Shown: piece by piece, positions 34,459 through 45,779 of the stretch
Numbering within the stretch: the stretch's first letter is position 1
Layout of the letters: every line of letters begins with the position of its first letter
NCBI GenBank assembly: GCA_009823395.1
Contig: CM020505.1
Coordinates: forward strand, 12,907,129 to 12,971,128
DNA: 64,000 nucleotides
DNA from: Thamnaconus septentrionalis
Lineage: Eukaryota > Chordata > Actinopteri > Tetraodontiformes > Monacanthidae
Reading direction: 5' to 3'
Translations under genes and position numbers: made by a program
The notes under the pieces: model-generated
The model's input: only the letters and a program-made list of their open reading frames with translations
Database searches by the model: none
Told to the model about the DNA's origin: nothing

Positions 34459-37400
34459 CTAACAACGTTGTTTTTCGTAAATTCGTAAATATGTGCGCAG
34501 CTCCACTGTTGCCTTCGACCACCTGCTGGGGGAAAAAAAAACAGGGAAAAAATTCAGTGATGCGTTTGCCGAACTGGATAATTTAACCTGAAATTTGTAC
34601 TACTGCGGGGGTAAGATTAAATTGTAGAACAAATTGATTGTCCTCTTTATACACAATCGGAATAATCTTAAAACTTTTTGTAGATAGTTTTATTTTATTA
34701 TTTTTTTTAAATGGTTCCCTTAGCTACGTTCAAGAAAAAAACATTTATGCTACTATAACAACGTTTCACAACATTCACATCTTACATTTAAACAGTTTAT
34801 ATAAAGTGAAAATGACTCAATAAAGTGGTGATTTTAAAAATGGTGCAGTACAGTTTAGCTTTTTAGTGTGCATTAAATGAATAAAGTGAGATATTTCTGT
34901 CAACTTTTACACAGTTTAAACAGTGTTGATTAAATCCAGCCGCTGAAACCAAGATTCACACTTAGAAACTCCATACTGATACATCATCATCGGTGCCATG
35001 GTGTTTGTGTCATCAACAGAGAGATGCCTTTATTTTCAAGGCCCACCTTGTGTTTTGTGTACACAGCGCTCAAGTGTTTTTCATGATTTTCTTTTTTAAC
35101 TGTGTTGAAACATGGTAAAGTATACGTGGTCCTGAGCATTGCTGACGGGTCAGTGCATTACTTTACAAATGACTTTGCCTTGTGAGAGAGTTAAGCCGCG
35201 AGGAGATTAGCGTGTCTAAGGCAGAAAGTAGCGACACAGTCATTGTGGTTCAGGATGTGGCAAAGGTGCTGCATTTAAGATGACCTTCACCTAATAGAAA
35301 CAGTTTTATAGCGTTGTTTTTTTTAATGCGTGAGGGCTTTACGCCATGTAATTATTAAACCAAAAATTAAAGTTTTTTTAAAAAGAAACATATCTGAAAA
35401 CATTTGGATGATGTTGTTGAACAAGACAGATTGCTAATTGTAAAATGACTGAAAACAGGGTTTCCTTCCACTTTAAAGAGTTTCTCTTGTTCTTCTCCTC
35501 CTCAGTGTGGATCCATATGGCTTTGAGCGCTCCGAGGACTTCGACTACAGTTCGTATGAGGAGCTCATGTCCGAGTATCTCGTCGTACTCACCAGGCGAT
35601 CCATCAAGTGGTCCAAACTATTGAAAGGAAAAGGCAAAGTGCAGAAGAATGTCAAGCGTGAGTGCAAATAAAAAGCAACAACAACAATAAAAAAAACAAA
35701 AATAAATATAGCCCTGTTTAAAGAAGGGGATTTAGAGTAAAACTTCCATCTTTTCACAGTAAAGCGTTACGTTCGCAAAGGAATTCCCAATGAGCACCGA
35801 GGTCTGATCTGGATGGCGGCCAGTGGCGCTCAAGAGCAGCTGGACAAGAACTCAGGATACTATCAGACACTGCTGGGAGCCGAACATGATCCCAAACTCG
35901 TGGAAACCATCCGCACAGGTCATAAACTTTCTTTATCTCCTGTTTGTTCACCCTCAACCTTTTGACTGGTCAAACAAGTGTGACAGGACAAGACTTGCAG
36001 CCAGCTTCTGTTTCAAGTACTTTCCAATTATCTTTTTAGTAATTATCTATCACTCTGTTGGTCTGTCATTTAATTCAGAGCAACTAAATCTGGGATTTTA
36101 ATTTAATGACAAATGGAAAATAATGTGATATTGTGCTAAATAACCTTTTTGGAGCTTCTTTTTAAATAATTTTTTTCAGCCTCAGTTGCTGCCTCTAATA
36201 TCAGTTTTAGTGAAATGCAACTTATTTGTGCAGAACGTCCTCAACTGTGCAAGACACATTGCAACAAAATGGTGAAATCCTGGGCTGCTTTGGTAAACTT
36301 GTGGCTGAAATATGTTTTAGACTTAAACAGAACATTTCCAGACAACGTCCACTTCCGCAAAACATCCAACCCGTGTATGCAGAAGTCTCTGGCCAACGTG
36401 CTGGTGGCGTACGGTCATCACAACCCAGCTGTTGGCTACTGTCAGGTAGAAATCATGCCATATTGTTTTTGTTTTTTTAGGAGTATGCACTGTTACATCC
36501 AACAATTAGGTTTACTGTTACTGTTATTGTTGATCTGTAAGATTCTATGCACACTTATTCTCCTACTGACAAGCCGTGCAGCGCCGGAGATAAATGTATT
36601 TATTTTACCAAATATAAAGTTGTAAAACTGGCTCGAACTCAAACTAGAGTCTCTTTCCTCATAAACTCTCATCAGTCTTTGTCTCTTTCTGTGAATTCAA
36701 CTGCTGCTGGTGAGGCGGGATCACAAGCCTCATGTGTGACATGCGTGTCTCTCCTTTGTCTTCAGGGGATGAACTTCATCGTTGGGTATCTGCTCATCGT
36801 CACAAGAGATGAGGAGAAATCCTTCTGGCTGTTGGAGGCACTACTCGGACGGATTTTACCAGGTGACTTGTGCTCCCACCCCAGGAGATCACCTGGCCAT
36901 ATTTGTTTTAAACCTGTTGAACATTTTTTTTTTTTAAATTTCGTTATTCTGTCCTTGGTCAGGACAATGGTAGAAAGACAGGTAGACAGTTGCTCTAAAT
37001 TGCATCAAATATTTGGTTTCCTGACTACACACACAGCGCTGTTAAGTCAGCCTTTAACCAAGAGAAGTTAGAATTTAATGACTTGTAATTTACAGCCAGA
37101 CAGCCCCCCCCCCCCTTGACTTAAAAAGGGGTCAGTAGATACTGACCCTGGCTTTATGGCCTATCATAGATCATCTCATGACTCACTCTGCAGTTCATCA
37201 CTAGGTAACAGCGCCTCACTTTCCAGGAGTGTTCACCCTCTAATCCCTCCTATCTAATCGTCTACCAAGTGAACATACCAACACGTTCAGCATGTTCCCA
37301 GTTTTCTCAGTCAATGTAATTTGTCTGATGGGTGACTCTTGCCTCGCCTGTGATGACGTCTCTATGTGTTGGCACAGACTACTTCAGTCCTGCTATGCTG

Positions 37401-38454
37401 GGGTTGAAGATGGACCAGGAGGTGTTGGGAGAGCTTGTGAGGTTGAAAGTCCCCAGAGTGTGGCAGACCATGTCGGACAACAGCGTCACGTGGACCCTGG
37501 TGGTTTCCCGCTGGTTCATTTGTCTCTACATAGACGTCTTGCCAGTGGAGGTGAGTGTCCTATTCCTTTCATAAAACTCTAATCACAAGTGCATATGTTT
37601 TCTTAAAATGTATATTTGCAGAAATCCAAACTATGTGACATTTCAATTGGCTTTTTCAGAATTTAAAATCAAATTTTAATTTTCCTCTTACACACAATGT
37701 GCCCATGTCCTTGTTTGCAAAAGCCTCTGTTCACTTGGGGAAGGGTGCGGACTGCTCTGCTTAGTCTCCAAAGGGCCAGTAGGAGGCGGTAAAACACGTT
37801 GAGGCAATATCCTTGAGATCACACCCCCACCTGCAGGTGCTGCAGCAGTAAGCGTATTAATCTGAACTCCAGGCAAAAGGGAAGCATAGGGTGGAATTTA
37901 ATGCTGCAGCAAGTTTGTTTTCATTTTAAAGTGAAAGCAGCAACGGTGTCAGTTTGACCGGCAACTTATCTATTCAAAAGAAAAGGGAAAATGTGCAACA
38001 TGTTTTTTGCTTGGAAGATTGTATTAATTTCACCTGTGAAGTGACAACATCTGTAGTTTTTGCCCTCACGCTGTTATTTTGTTTATTTGTATTGCAGACA
38101 GTTTTACGAATTTGGGATTGCCTGTTCTACGAGGGATCCAAAATCCTGTTCCGCGTCGCTCTGACACTCATCCGCCACAATGAGGCGCTGATCCAACAGG
38201 CCCATTCGCTGCCGGACGTCTGCCAGACTTTCAAGCAGATCACTGCGGGACCATTTGTTGAAGACTGCCACACTTTCATGCAGGTAATAGAACAAGGGGT
38301 GACGCTCCTCCCCACATATTTTTTCCAGTGTGTTAATTGTGAAGTGTTTTGTGTTTGCCAGAGAATCTTCACTGAACCGGGAAGCCTCCCCACCACAACC
38401 CTGACTAAGCTGCGGGCGACGTGTCGATCCAGAATAATTGCAGAGGAACCCTGA
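34275..38454 (+). CDS. GRTP1: GRTP1, TBC-domain Rab GTPase-activating protein
   Basis: A TBC domain protein expected to speed GTP hydrolysis on Rab GTPases. The exons are 34275-34360, 35506-35657, 35760-35918, 36321-36445, 36766-36862, 37378-37550, 38098-38283 and 38362-38454. They total 1071 bases, or 356 residues (human 336). The first exon gives a basic leader (MEEEKKKKNRAATRSR) and is chosen because only this frame joins to DPYGFERSEDFDYSSYEEL. TBC features are VKLKRYVRKGIP, the arginine finger IRTDLNR (Arg near 136), FRKTSNPCMQKSLANVL, AYGHHN and the glutamine finger VGYCQGMNF (Gln near 174). Later parts are SFWLLEALLGRILPDYYSPA, TLVVSRWFICL, LRIWDCLFYEGSK and the tail with CHTFMQ. Both catalytic fingers are intact, so GAP activity is plausible. 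It converges on LAMP1. A (CA)n tract follows exon 1. Confidence 0.95.
34411..34458. repeat. (CA)n microsatellite in GRTP1 intron 1
   Basis: About 24 CA units starting 50 bases after the GRTP1 exon 1 donor. Confidence 0.95.
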
Positions 38455-38894
38455 GCTTCATTGGCCTGACCTGCTAAATAAGCTCTAACATTCCACTAGG
38501 ATGAACTCCAGAAGGCTAGTTTTGCACCATTGATGACTCAACATCTTTGTGACTAGCACACACTGTGTAGCTTTGAAGAATTTAGAAGTAAACATAATGG
38601 CCTCCTGTGGACGAACGTTGTTGTGAGATGTGCCAGATAAGCTTCCAGATGAAATCAACTTGTCTTATTTCTAAATGCACTTTAATCCAGTAGGCTGTTT
38701 CTCACTTTGAGTATGAACTGTTAGAACTCCAAAAAAAAAAAAAATCCTGTGATGTACTTTCTGTTGATATAAACTTGTATGAATGTGACTCATTTAATGA
38801 CCTCGTAGACGTTTCAAGTTGTTACATTGGTTGTTTTCAGTTTTGACTGAAAGTCTTGTAGTTTCTGACTCCAACCCATTTCACCTGCACTACC

Positions 38895-38900
38895 ATTAAA
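38895..38900 (+). terminator. GRTP1: Candidate GRTP1 poly(A) signal
   Basis: ATTAAA followed by GT-rich sequence (AAGTTTGTTGTGGC), 441 bases after the stop codon. This is a well-formed vertebrate cleavage site. Confidence 0.5.
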
Positions 38901-39155
38901 TTTTCTAAGTGTCAAGTTTGTTGTGGCATTTGAGTTTTGTGTCCCTCGAAGGTCTCAGTACTGGCAACACATTACGGGACGGAATTAACTTTGGCATTGA
39001 TCCCAGCTGCGAGTATTCAGTATCATGTGTATCACGCTCAACGACCAAATATAAACGGCCGTTCTTTAGCGTTTTATTTGTTGAACCTTAAAATATTATA
39101 TGGGTTTGTTTACCTGTGCGTGACAAAGCAGAATCTGAGCATAGATTTCAAGGAC

Positions 39156-39161
39156 TTTATT
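39156..39161 (-). terminator. LAMP1: Candidate distal LAMP1 poly(A) signal
   Basis: AATAAA on the minus strand, about 930 bases past the LAMP1 stop. A second AATAAA lies only 17 bases after the stop (plus 40073-40078). Which is used cannot be decided from the sequence. Confidence 0.35.
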
Positions 39162-39508
39162 ATTATTTATAACTTTCAGTGAGAAGCACAGTAGAAAACA
39201 AGATCACACCAATTTTCTATAAAAATACAGGATTGAATCACAACCTCTAATCTGAACTCTTAGCATAGGCTGGGAAAAGGAGCAACAGAGGATGAAGCCA
39301 TGCATATGGCCAAGTAATCACACACTGACACTGAAAGCAGGAGAGTTTCCATCGCAACCACATTGTGTCAAAACAGAAAAATGAAACTGATTTGTCAGTC
39401 GCCGTGAAGAAATCAGCACTGGTTAGGAAACAGGAAATTGCACAAACCTTTAACATTTCCAAAATCACGAAGTTTTGAAAACGTCCCGGAAGGTGTCAAA
39501 AGAAACAT

Positions 39509-39658
39509 AAAGAGCCAATATGTAATATCATTTCACCACTAGATGTCAGAGTTTTTCCCTGATCCTTAAGAACTTCACTCTTTTGTACAGATGCAAAGGT
39601 ATCGCTACTTCTGTACAATATCTATTAGATACTATAAATATCACATATTGCACCTTTA
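39509..39658. mobile_element. Small degenerate MITE in the LAMP1 3' UTR region
   Basis: The ends are imperfect inverted repeats: TAAAGAGCCAATATGTAA at 39509 against the reverse complement of TCACATATTGCACCTTTA at 39641. Total length is 150 bases with no coding capacity. Similar GGTGCAATATGT termini are familiar from fish MITEs. No clear target duplication is seen. Confidence 0.45.
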
Positions 39659-40094
39659 AGGCACCTTAAGAGATAGTGGTTGACTGTTTTGTAGTTAAAA
39701 CTCTGAACCACCGTGAAGGGAAAAAAATACTAGGCTGAAAGGACCTGCTTGCCTAACAGGAAAAAAACAACAACAAAACCCATTTTTTGATGAGAATGTG
39801 TCTTCTGCAGTTTCTAACTGCTATTATAATTTAAACCATCTTCTTCGACATACACAGCATGTACGGTTAGCAGGTCTTTGGATTGTTGTAAAAATCTGAA
39901 AAGAAAAGTTGAAAACAACAGATAGAGGTCACACAAAAACATGCCCTCACCCTAAAAATAGCAACTAATACTATTCAGTCACGCAGACCACAGTCACTCA
40001 CTCACTCACTCACTCACTCTCACACACAAACGCGCGCTCGCACGCACAAGTGACAGCATTTGCACTGTCAGGTTTATTTAGGTGAGCACTTTGT

Positions 40095-43000
40095 TCAGAT
40101 GGTCTGGTATCCGGCGTGGCTCTTCTTCCTGCCTATTAGATATGCAATGAGAACAATCAGCACCAATCCGGCAAGAGTAGCTCCAACAATGATGGGGATC
40201 AGCATTTGGTCTCTGTCCACCTGACACTCCTCCGCTGTGTGGACAGAAGAAAAGGGAGGACGAGAACAAAATGTTGAACAGCAACACAAAAGGATTCGGG
40301 CGTACAATTGTTTCAGATGTGCAGTGGCCACTCTGCTAATCACAACATCATATTCTAGCAATTCTGCTCGCTGCCAAATTAAAAACAAACAAGAACTGAC
40401 ACTTGGAGCAGGTGGTGATACATCTCTGCCCACAGCTCTGATTTAATACATGATACAGAGGTGGAGTCTCTGTCCACCAACATGTTGCAAAGGCACTGTT
40501 GCTCAGAACTGAATGTTTAAGCAAGACGACTTCCCTTGCAACACAAAAACTACAAGAATTCAATCTTCATATTTTGTCTTGTTAACAATAAACAACACAA
40601 TAATCTCCATTTGTCTCTTTGCCACTGATAAAGCCAAAAACGTTTGAAAGGCACAGAAAATCCTAGAAAATATTTAATACACAATAATGACAAGAACTTT
40701 CAGAGATGTCCAAAAACATTTTTCCACTATTATATGTTCTTGTGTGTCAGTGTGTGTGTGTATATATATGAAATACATATACACTATATCAGTCAAAAGT
40801 TTGGACACACCTTCTCATGCAATATTATTTTGATCTTTGCAACTTTCTACACTGCAGATACTGAAGATACCAAATATACTGTATGAGCAAGATATATGTA
40901 ATTATACAGCAAAGAAAAGCACGTTAAATAACTCTTAAATATGCTTTTTATACAATTTTGAAGAATTTAAATATAAAACGTGTTTGGGTTATTTTACACT
41001 TTTGTTGTTTCCTCCATAATTCCATGTGTGTTCATATGTAGTTTTCCTGCCTTCAGTGAGAAACTGCAATGTCAATAGCCATGAGAATGAAAGAATTCAT
41101 AGGGTGAGTCCAACCTTTAGACTGGTGGTGTATATTTATATATACTTGACTAACTGTAATTCTGCTGTGTAATCTCACTGCTCTCTGTGGGAACAGCTGG
41201 ACCTGCTCAACCTGTGACGTGCCCCGAGATAACGTTGTTATGATATTGCGCTATACAAACAAAAACTGAAATGAAGCGGTGTACTGCAGCCTGACGGCCA
41301 GCCAGTCACGTCAGCACCGGCGTCAGCACTGGGGCGACTATCAATCGTACCCATTGCGAACTGCTTGGAGGTGACGTCGAAGGGTTGGACCTGCAGGCTG
41401 AACGTGTTGAGAGAAAAGTCTGGCGTCACAGCCAGGACCCGCTCGGCGTTGCACATGTAGGAGTGGCCGAGTGTGCTTTGCAGGTAGTTGAGACTGGCGT
41501 TACCGGTCAACAGGGGTCCTGTGGCGAGACGGGGTTTAGTAAACAGCGAGCCAGGCAGGAAAAACCGAGCGTGACTGGTTTGAACGTACTTGTCATGTCA
41601 GGCCAATTGGCGGACAGAGATATTGCACTCAGGTGGTACCTGCTGGTTGAGGAGTTCTGTGTATAGAAGGGAAGTGTGCCAGCAGGTAAAACAAACATGC
41701 GTGTAGAAATATAAATGCGCCGACTTTGTGAGGAGGGATAAAATTACCAGAGTGAATGTGAAGTTGATCACGATGCTTTGCTCCTGCGTCAAAGTCAATA
41801 AAGCCGTAATAGCTTCACACGATCCCGATGCGTTGACCAGCTTTGGATTCAGGTTCACTAACGACTGGATGGTCTGGCAGAAACAAAGACAAATGTGTTT
41901 TGGAGATAGGCTTTTTGTGTGTGCGTTCACTCATACAACCGTCTCTTACCTTATTCTGCGACTGTGAAAAATAGGACACATTGAGTTGCAAACCCATATT
42001 AGCCAAGAGGCACTCTGTGCCGCTGCCGTTGAAGACGGAGTACGTGCCGCGTTCAGGTGTTCCCGGAGGGGTCGGCGCAGGAGCGGTCGTGGTCGCGGCG
42101 GTGGTGGTGGTGGTGGTGGTGCTGTTGGTGGTGGGTGGCGCTGTTGTCGTGGCCTGGTCCGCCGTGCAGATGCTCTCTGCGATGACACGCGTTTGGAAAT
42201 GCATCAGCGGCAGTCACAGGAAAAGCTAGAAGTCTGCACAGCTCGGACGCTCAGAGCAGTACCTGTGGCACTCAGGTCGTTCCCAGGCATGTACGCCTCC
42301 AGTCTCATGTCACGGAAGGTGACGGTGACTCCGCCGACGTTGAACGAGACGGGGCTATTGCATCGATAGGTTGTGTTCAGCGTCGCCCAGATTCCAAGGG
42401 AGGATGACATCACAGTGACCACATCTAGGACAACATCAAAACAGGCTCTTTTTTTTTGGACCATTTGGTTTTGTTTTTCTTTTTAAGAGTGAGTTTTGGC
42501 AACTTAAGAGAAATAATTGGAAAAAAAAATTAATTTGACTGAGTCAAAAGGATTAAGCTATCCTTATTTTAATCTATTTGATATGATTTTTTTTAATCTA
42601 GCTGCTCAGCACCAGAATGAGAGAGTTCTGTATTTCATTTCCTTTCATGTGTGTAAATGACAAATAATAAAGTCAATGTAAAAAAGTGGCTGAAATATAT
42701 AAATACAAATAAAATATCTCTAATAAAATAATAAAGTTGTTTTTTTTTTTTTTTTTTTATAAATAAAAGTTGTTTGTCTCACCAGAGCTGTTGGACCCTG
42801 GGAAGAGTGAGGAGTCACTGAGGTTGTACTGCAGCGACAGGTTTGCCACGCTGTACACGCTGCTGTTGGACGCAAGGTGAGTTGAAGCGCGTGGCCGGAT
42901 CCAAACACTGCCATGAGCCACGACGGGCTGCCGTTCGTCCCGCAAGAGCTTTCGCTAGGATCGACGGCGGCAGAGTCAGGCAGCGACACGTCCACCGTGC

Positions 43001-45779
43001 TCTGGAGACGCACACGACACGGCGCCCATGTCAACAGGAGAGGTGCATTCAAATTTCAGATCTGAGAAGCAGAATGTCGTAGTCTGTACCGTGCCGCTGG
43101 AGGTGTTGTATGTGATGGAGAACAACGCCGAAAGCTCAGCCCTAATGCAAGTGGTGTTACTCTCCTTCACCTCCAGAGAAACAGCCTGAGTGCTGCCTGT
43201 ACAGGAGGAATAGAAGAGGAGAGAATGAGGGTCAGTGAATTATTATGTCGAGGTATGTTTTAATTGTCTATCACACAACATAAATACTCTCAAGAGTAAT
43301 TTACAGAATACAAAAGAGTTAATTAACTTCTCAAAACACAACTTGATGACAGTACACACAGCTAAAATGAGGATCAAGTGCTGGTAGGTTACAGTAACAT
43401 CACAAGTGAAAAAAAATCATTTAAAAAAATCAATCCACCGCACACTGAAAACGACTTTTTCTGACATTTATTTGAGTGAGCATGAAGACATCTTAGGCTG
43501 TATTTAGTATTATTTCTTGGATATTCATTCATTTTTCTTCAAGGTGTTCTGTTGTTACCATGTGCCACAATACAAGCGGTCCGCAAATTACTTTTGCAAA
43601 TAATTCTGAAACTCGTACAAAGTGCTGCTTCCAAAGTCATAACTGTGTACTACACACCCAATAGTGGTTGGATGAGTAATATTTCCCGACTCAGCAAGGC
43701 TGACGCTTTCACACCAGCGCTGCAGAAAAATAACATCTTTTATGGCCCTGCAAAGCAAACTTGTACTTCAAACTAAAATAGGAGTTTATGGAAGCAATAG
43801 CGGCCATGTAGCTTGCACATACACTGTTGAAAAGCAACAGTTGCTATTCAGAAGTCACGCACGCAAACACGGCCCCACACATCCCCCCCTCTGACTCTCT
43901 TTTTATAATGCAGTCACGTGATTTGAGAGTTTCACCATTTGAGTCACGGATTTCCCAGAATGTCTTCAAGAAGTTGATCACATGACCACAGTGTGACCTT
44001 CAGTTGTCTTCTAGCGTAATTCTCTTTTTTGGGGGATGGGGGGGGAACACAATAGCTGTTTTATGTGGTTATAACATTTGTTTGATTTTATGGTTGAGGA
44101 TAAAGTCTTGTGAAAAGAGCAGCAACTTACGATGACAAATCATCAGGTTTCATATTTTACAGCACAGAATAAAAGAAAAATACTACAGCGGTTTTCCTTG
44201 AAATTAATAAGAATTCTATAGCAGTACAGCAATAATATTTTTCTGCAGAATGATCATTAATTCTATAGCAGAAAAAAAAAAGGATCTTGTTTTGAAAATC
44301 TGTCGGGTTTACTCTGGTTTCTCGCTGGCACATTCTGCTGGCGCGACTTCGCCATTCACCCAGTTTACACACAGCTGACAGCTTACACAACACTGCAATC
44401 TGATCATGAGGTAGGAAGCGTCCGTGTGCACAAAGTATCAGTCTGCAGGCAGCACAGCAAAGACAACTGGTGTGGTGGGGAGCAACAACGCAGCGCGGCT
44501 CCCTGTGGTTTGTGAGGAAGCACTAGTGTTGAGGTTCTTCTGGTTGACTTGAGCAGGTTCAGCTCGGACTTTGTAGGACACAATATATTTTTATCATCAC
44601 GTATGTTCATTATTATACATGTTAATGACGCCCGTATGAAGCCCATTATTTATTTATTGGCCTGTGCTGCAAGGTACCCGATGTGGACAGGGCAACTGAT
44701 CTGGTCATATAAATTAACAACACTGCCCCGATGCACTGTGGGCGAGACAAGGGCATCACGGGCGTCACGTGAACCCTTCAAATGACACATCCGACTTCCT
44801 TGGATAAACAGAAGTACATTAGAATCAAATTAATGGATGAATGTTTGTTTGGCCATTCCATACAAATTAAAGTTAACAAAGCTTCTCAAAGAACACCATT
44901 CTTCATATATTAATTCCCAAACATGTCTCTTAAAGGGAAATGAGAACACAAAAGACTAGAAATTAGGAGTTTGAACAACCAAAAGGGTGCAGCCAACCTC
45001 CCCCCACCCCATCATAGTCTCATTGCACAGCAGACGTGATCAGCAGATCAGAATGGAGAATAATAGAACTGACTTTTCGAGGAGGTTCTGGCGAGAGCGT
45101 GTTGCTACCTTTTATTTATTGACCTTTAAACTGGCGCAAAAGCCACTGATGTTCCGCTATCGCGCGTTTCTTTCTCCCTCTTCTCTCTCTTATATTCCTT
45201 AAATTGTACAGCTGATTATGGAGGGCAACTAAGACAAGCACATGCCTGGTAATCCCAACATGGGGAGAAAAAAAAAAAATTCTCACCCCCACGCGTAGCG
45301 AATAGCCTCTTGAGCTACCAGCTATTAATGTGCAACTATACATGAGTGTTTATCTATATGGTTTCGGCTTCAGTACAGCCAGCGCGGTGGTCACTCGGGT
45401 GCGAGTGTCATATATTACGGTTTTACAAATCCATAATAAGCAGCTGAGCCGGTCGTTGCCGATGACGTCACAATAAACCAACAAAAAGTGTCCAAAGTGT
45501 CGCCGTAAGTCTCGTCTAAAATAAACTGCTCACACTGGTGTATTAAACTGTATAAATGAAGGCAGGGTAAAGCATCTTATTTTTTACGATGGCTGTCGTT
45601 GGAGCTGAGATAAACCGACCGTTAGCTAGTTGTTTACGCAAACACCGCCGGTCGATGTCGTGACGTTCTTTCACTTACAAGTAGCAAGGCACCGACGGCG
45701 CGTAGACTGAACGAAGACACTCACCCAAAAGTGCAAAACAGGCGATACATAGCGCAGCCACGGTGCGGCGAGGCTCCAT
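40095..45779 (-). CDS. LAMP1: LAMP1 lysosomal membrane glycoprotein (with one-base frameshift)
   Basis: A major heavily glycosylated protein of the lysosome membrane. The exons are 45779-45725, 43196-43090, 43001-42783, 42424-42263, 42176-41950, 41873-41748, 41656-41590, 41518-41351 and 40234-40095. With one missing base restored the length is about 423 residues (human 417). A signal peptide ([19 protein letters not shown]) precedes two LAMP lumenal domains rich in NxS/T sequons and cysteines. They are joined by a Thr/Pro hinge in exon 5 with short poly-Thr from a (GGT)n repeat. The last exon carries the membrane helix ([15 protein letters not shown]) and the cytosolic tail ending GYQTI, the lysosomal sorting signal. 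Exon 3 is read in one frame up to [10 protein letters not shown] and then continues, one base off, as [19 protein letters not shown]; the break is near 42871-42878. All other exons are intact, so a sequence error is the simplest cause. Confidence 0.93.
40780..41132. mobile_element. Tc1/mariner-type MITE in LAMP1 intron 8
   Basis: The left terminus reads TACACTATATCAGTCAAAAG then TTTGGACACACC. The right terminus, reverse-complemented, reads TACACCACCAGTCTAAAG then GTTGGACTCACC. About 30-bp inverted ends of this kind are well known from fish Tc1-like elements. The 353-bp interior has no transposase frame, so the copy is non-autonomous. Confidence 0.75.
43913..43922. promoter_or_regulatory. LAMP1: CLEAR-like E-box in LAMP1 intron 1
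   Basis: GTCACGTGAT matches nine of ten bases of the TFEB/TFE3 CLEAR consensus GTCACGTGAC. LAMP1 is an established TFEB target in mammals. The motif lies inside the first intron rather than in the proximal promoter. Confidence 0.4.
44764..44773. promoter_or_regulatory. LAMP1: Second CLEAR-like E-box in LAMP1 intron 1
   Basis: GTCACGTGAA also matches nine of ten bases of the CLEAR consensus and lies about 1 kb downstream of the LAMP1 first exon on its strand. Confidence 0.4.

Larger units (their letters stand above)
38455..40094. other. Convergent 3' region of GRTP1 and LAMP1
   Basis: No coding sequence. Poly(A) signals of the two genes may lie only about 260 bases apart (38895 and 39156), with a small MITE-like element at 39509-39658 and a (TCAC)n tract near 40000 on the LAMP1 side. 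Confidence 0.6.

Noticed and set aside
41946..42369. Open frames opposite and beside LAMP1 exons 4-5
   Set aside because: They are shadows of the GC-rich, Thr-repeat-bearing LAMP1 exons with no independent start context or family match.
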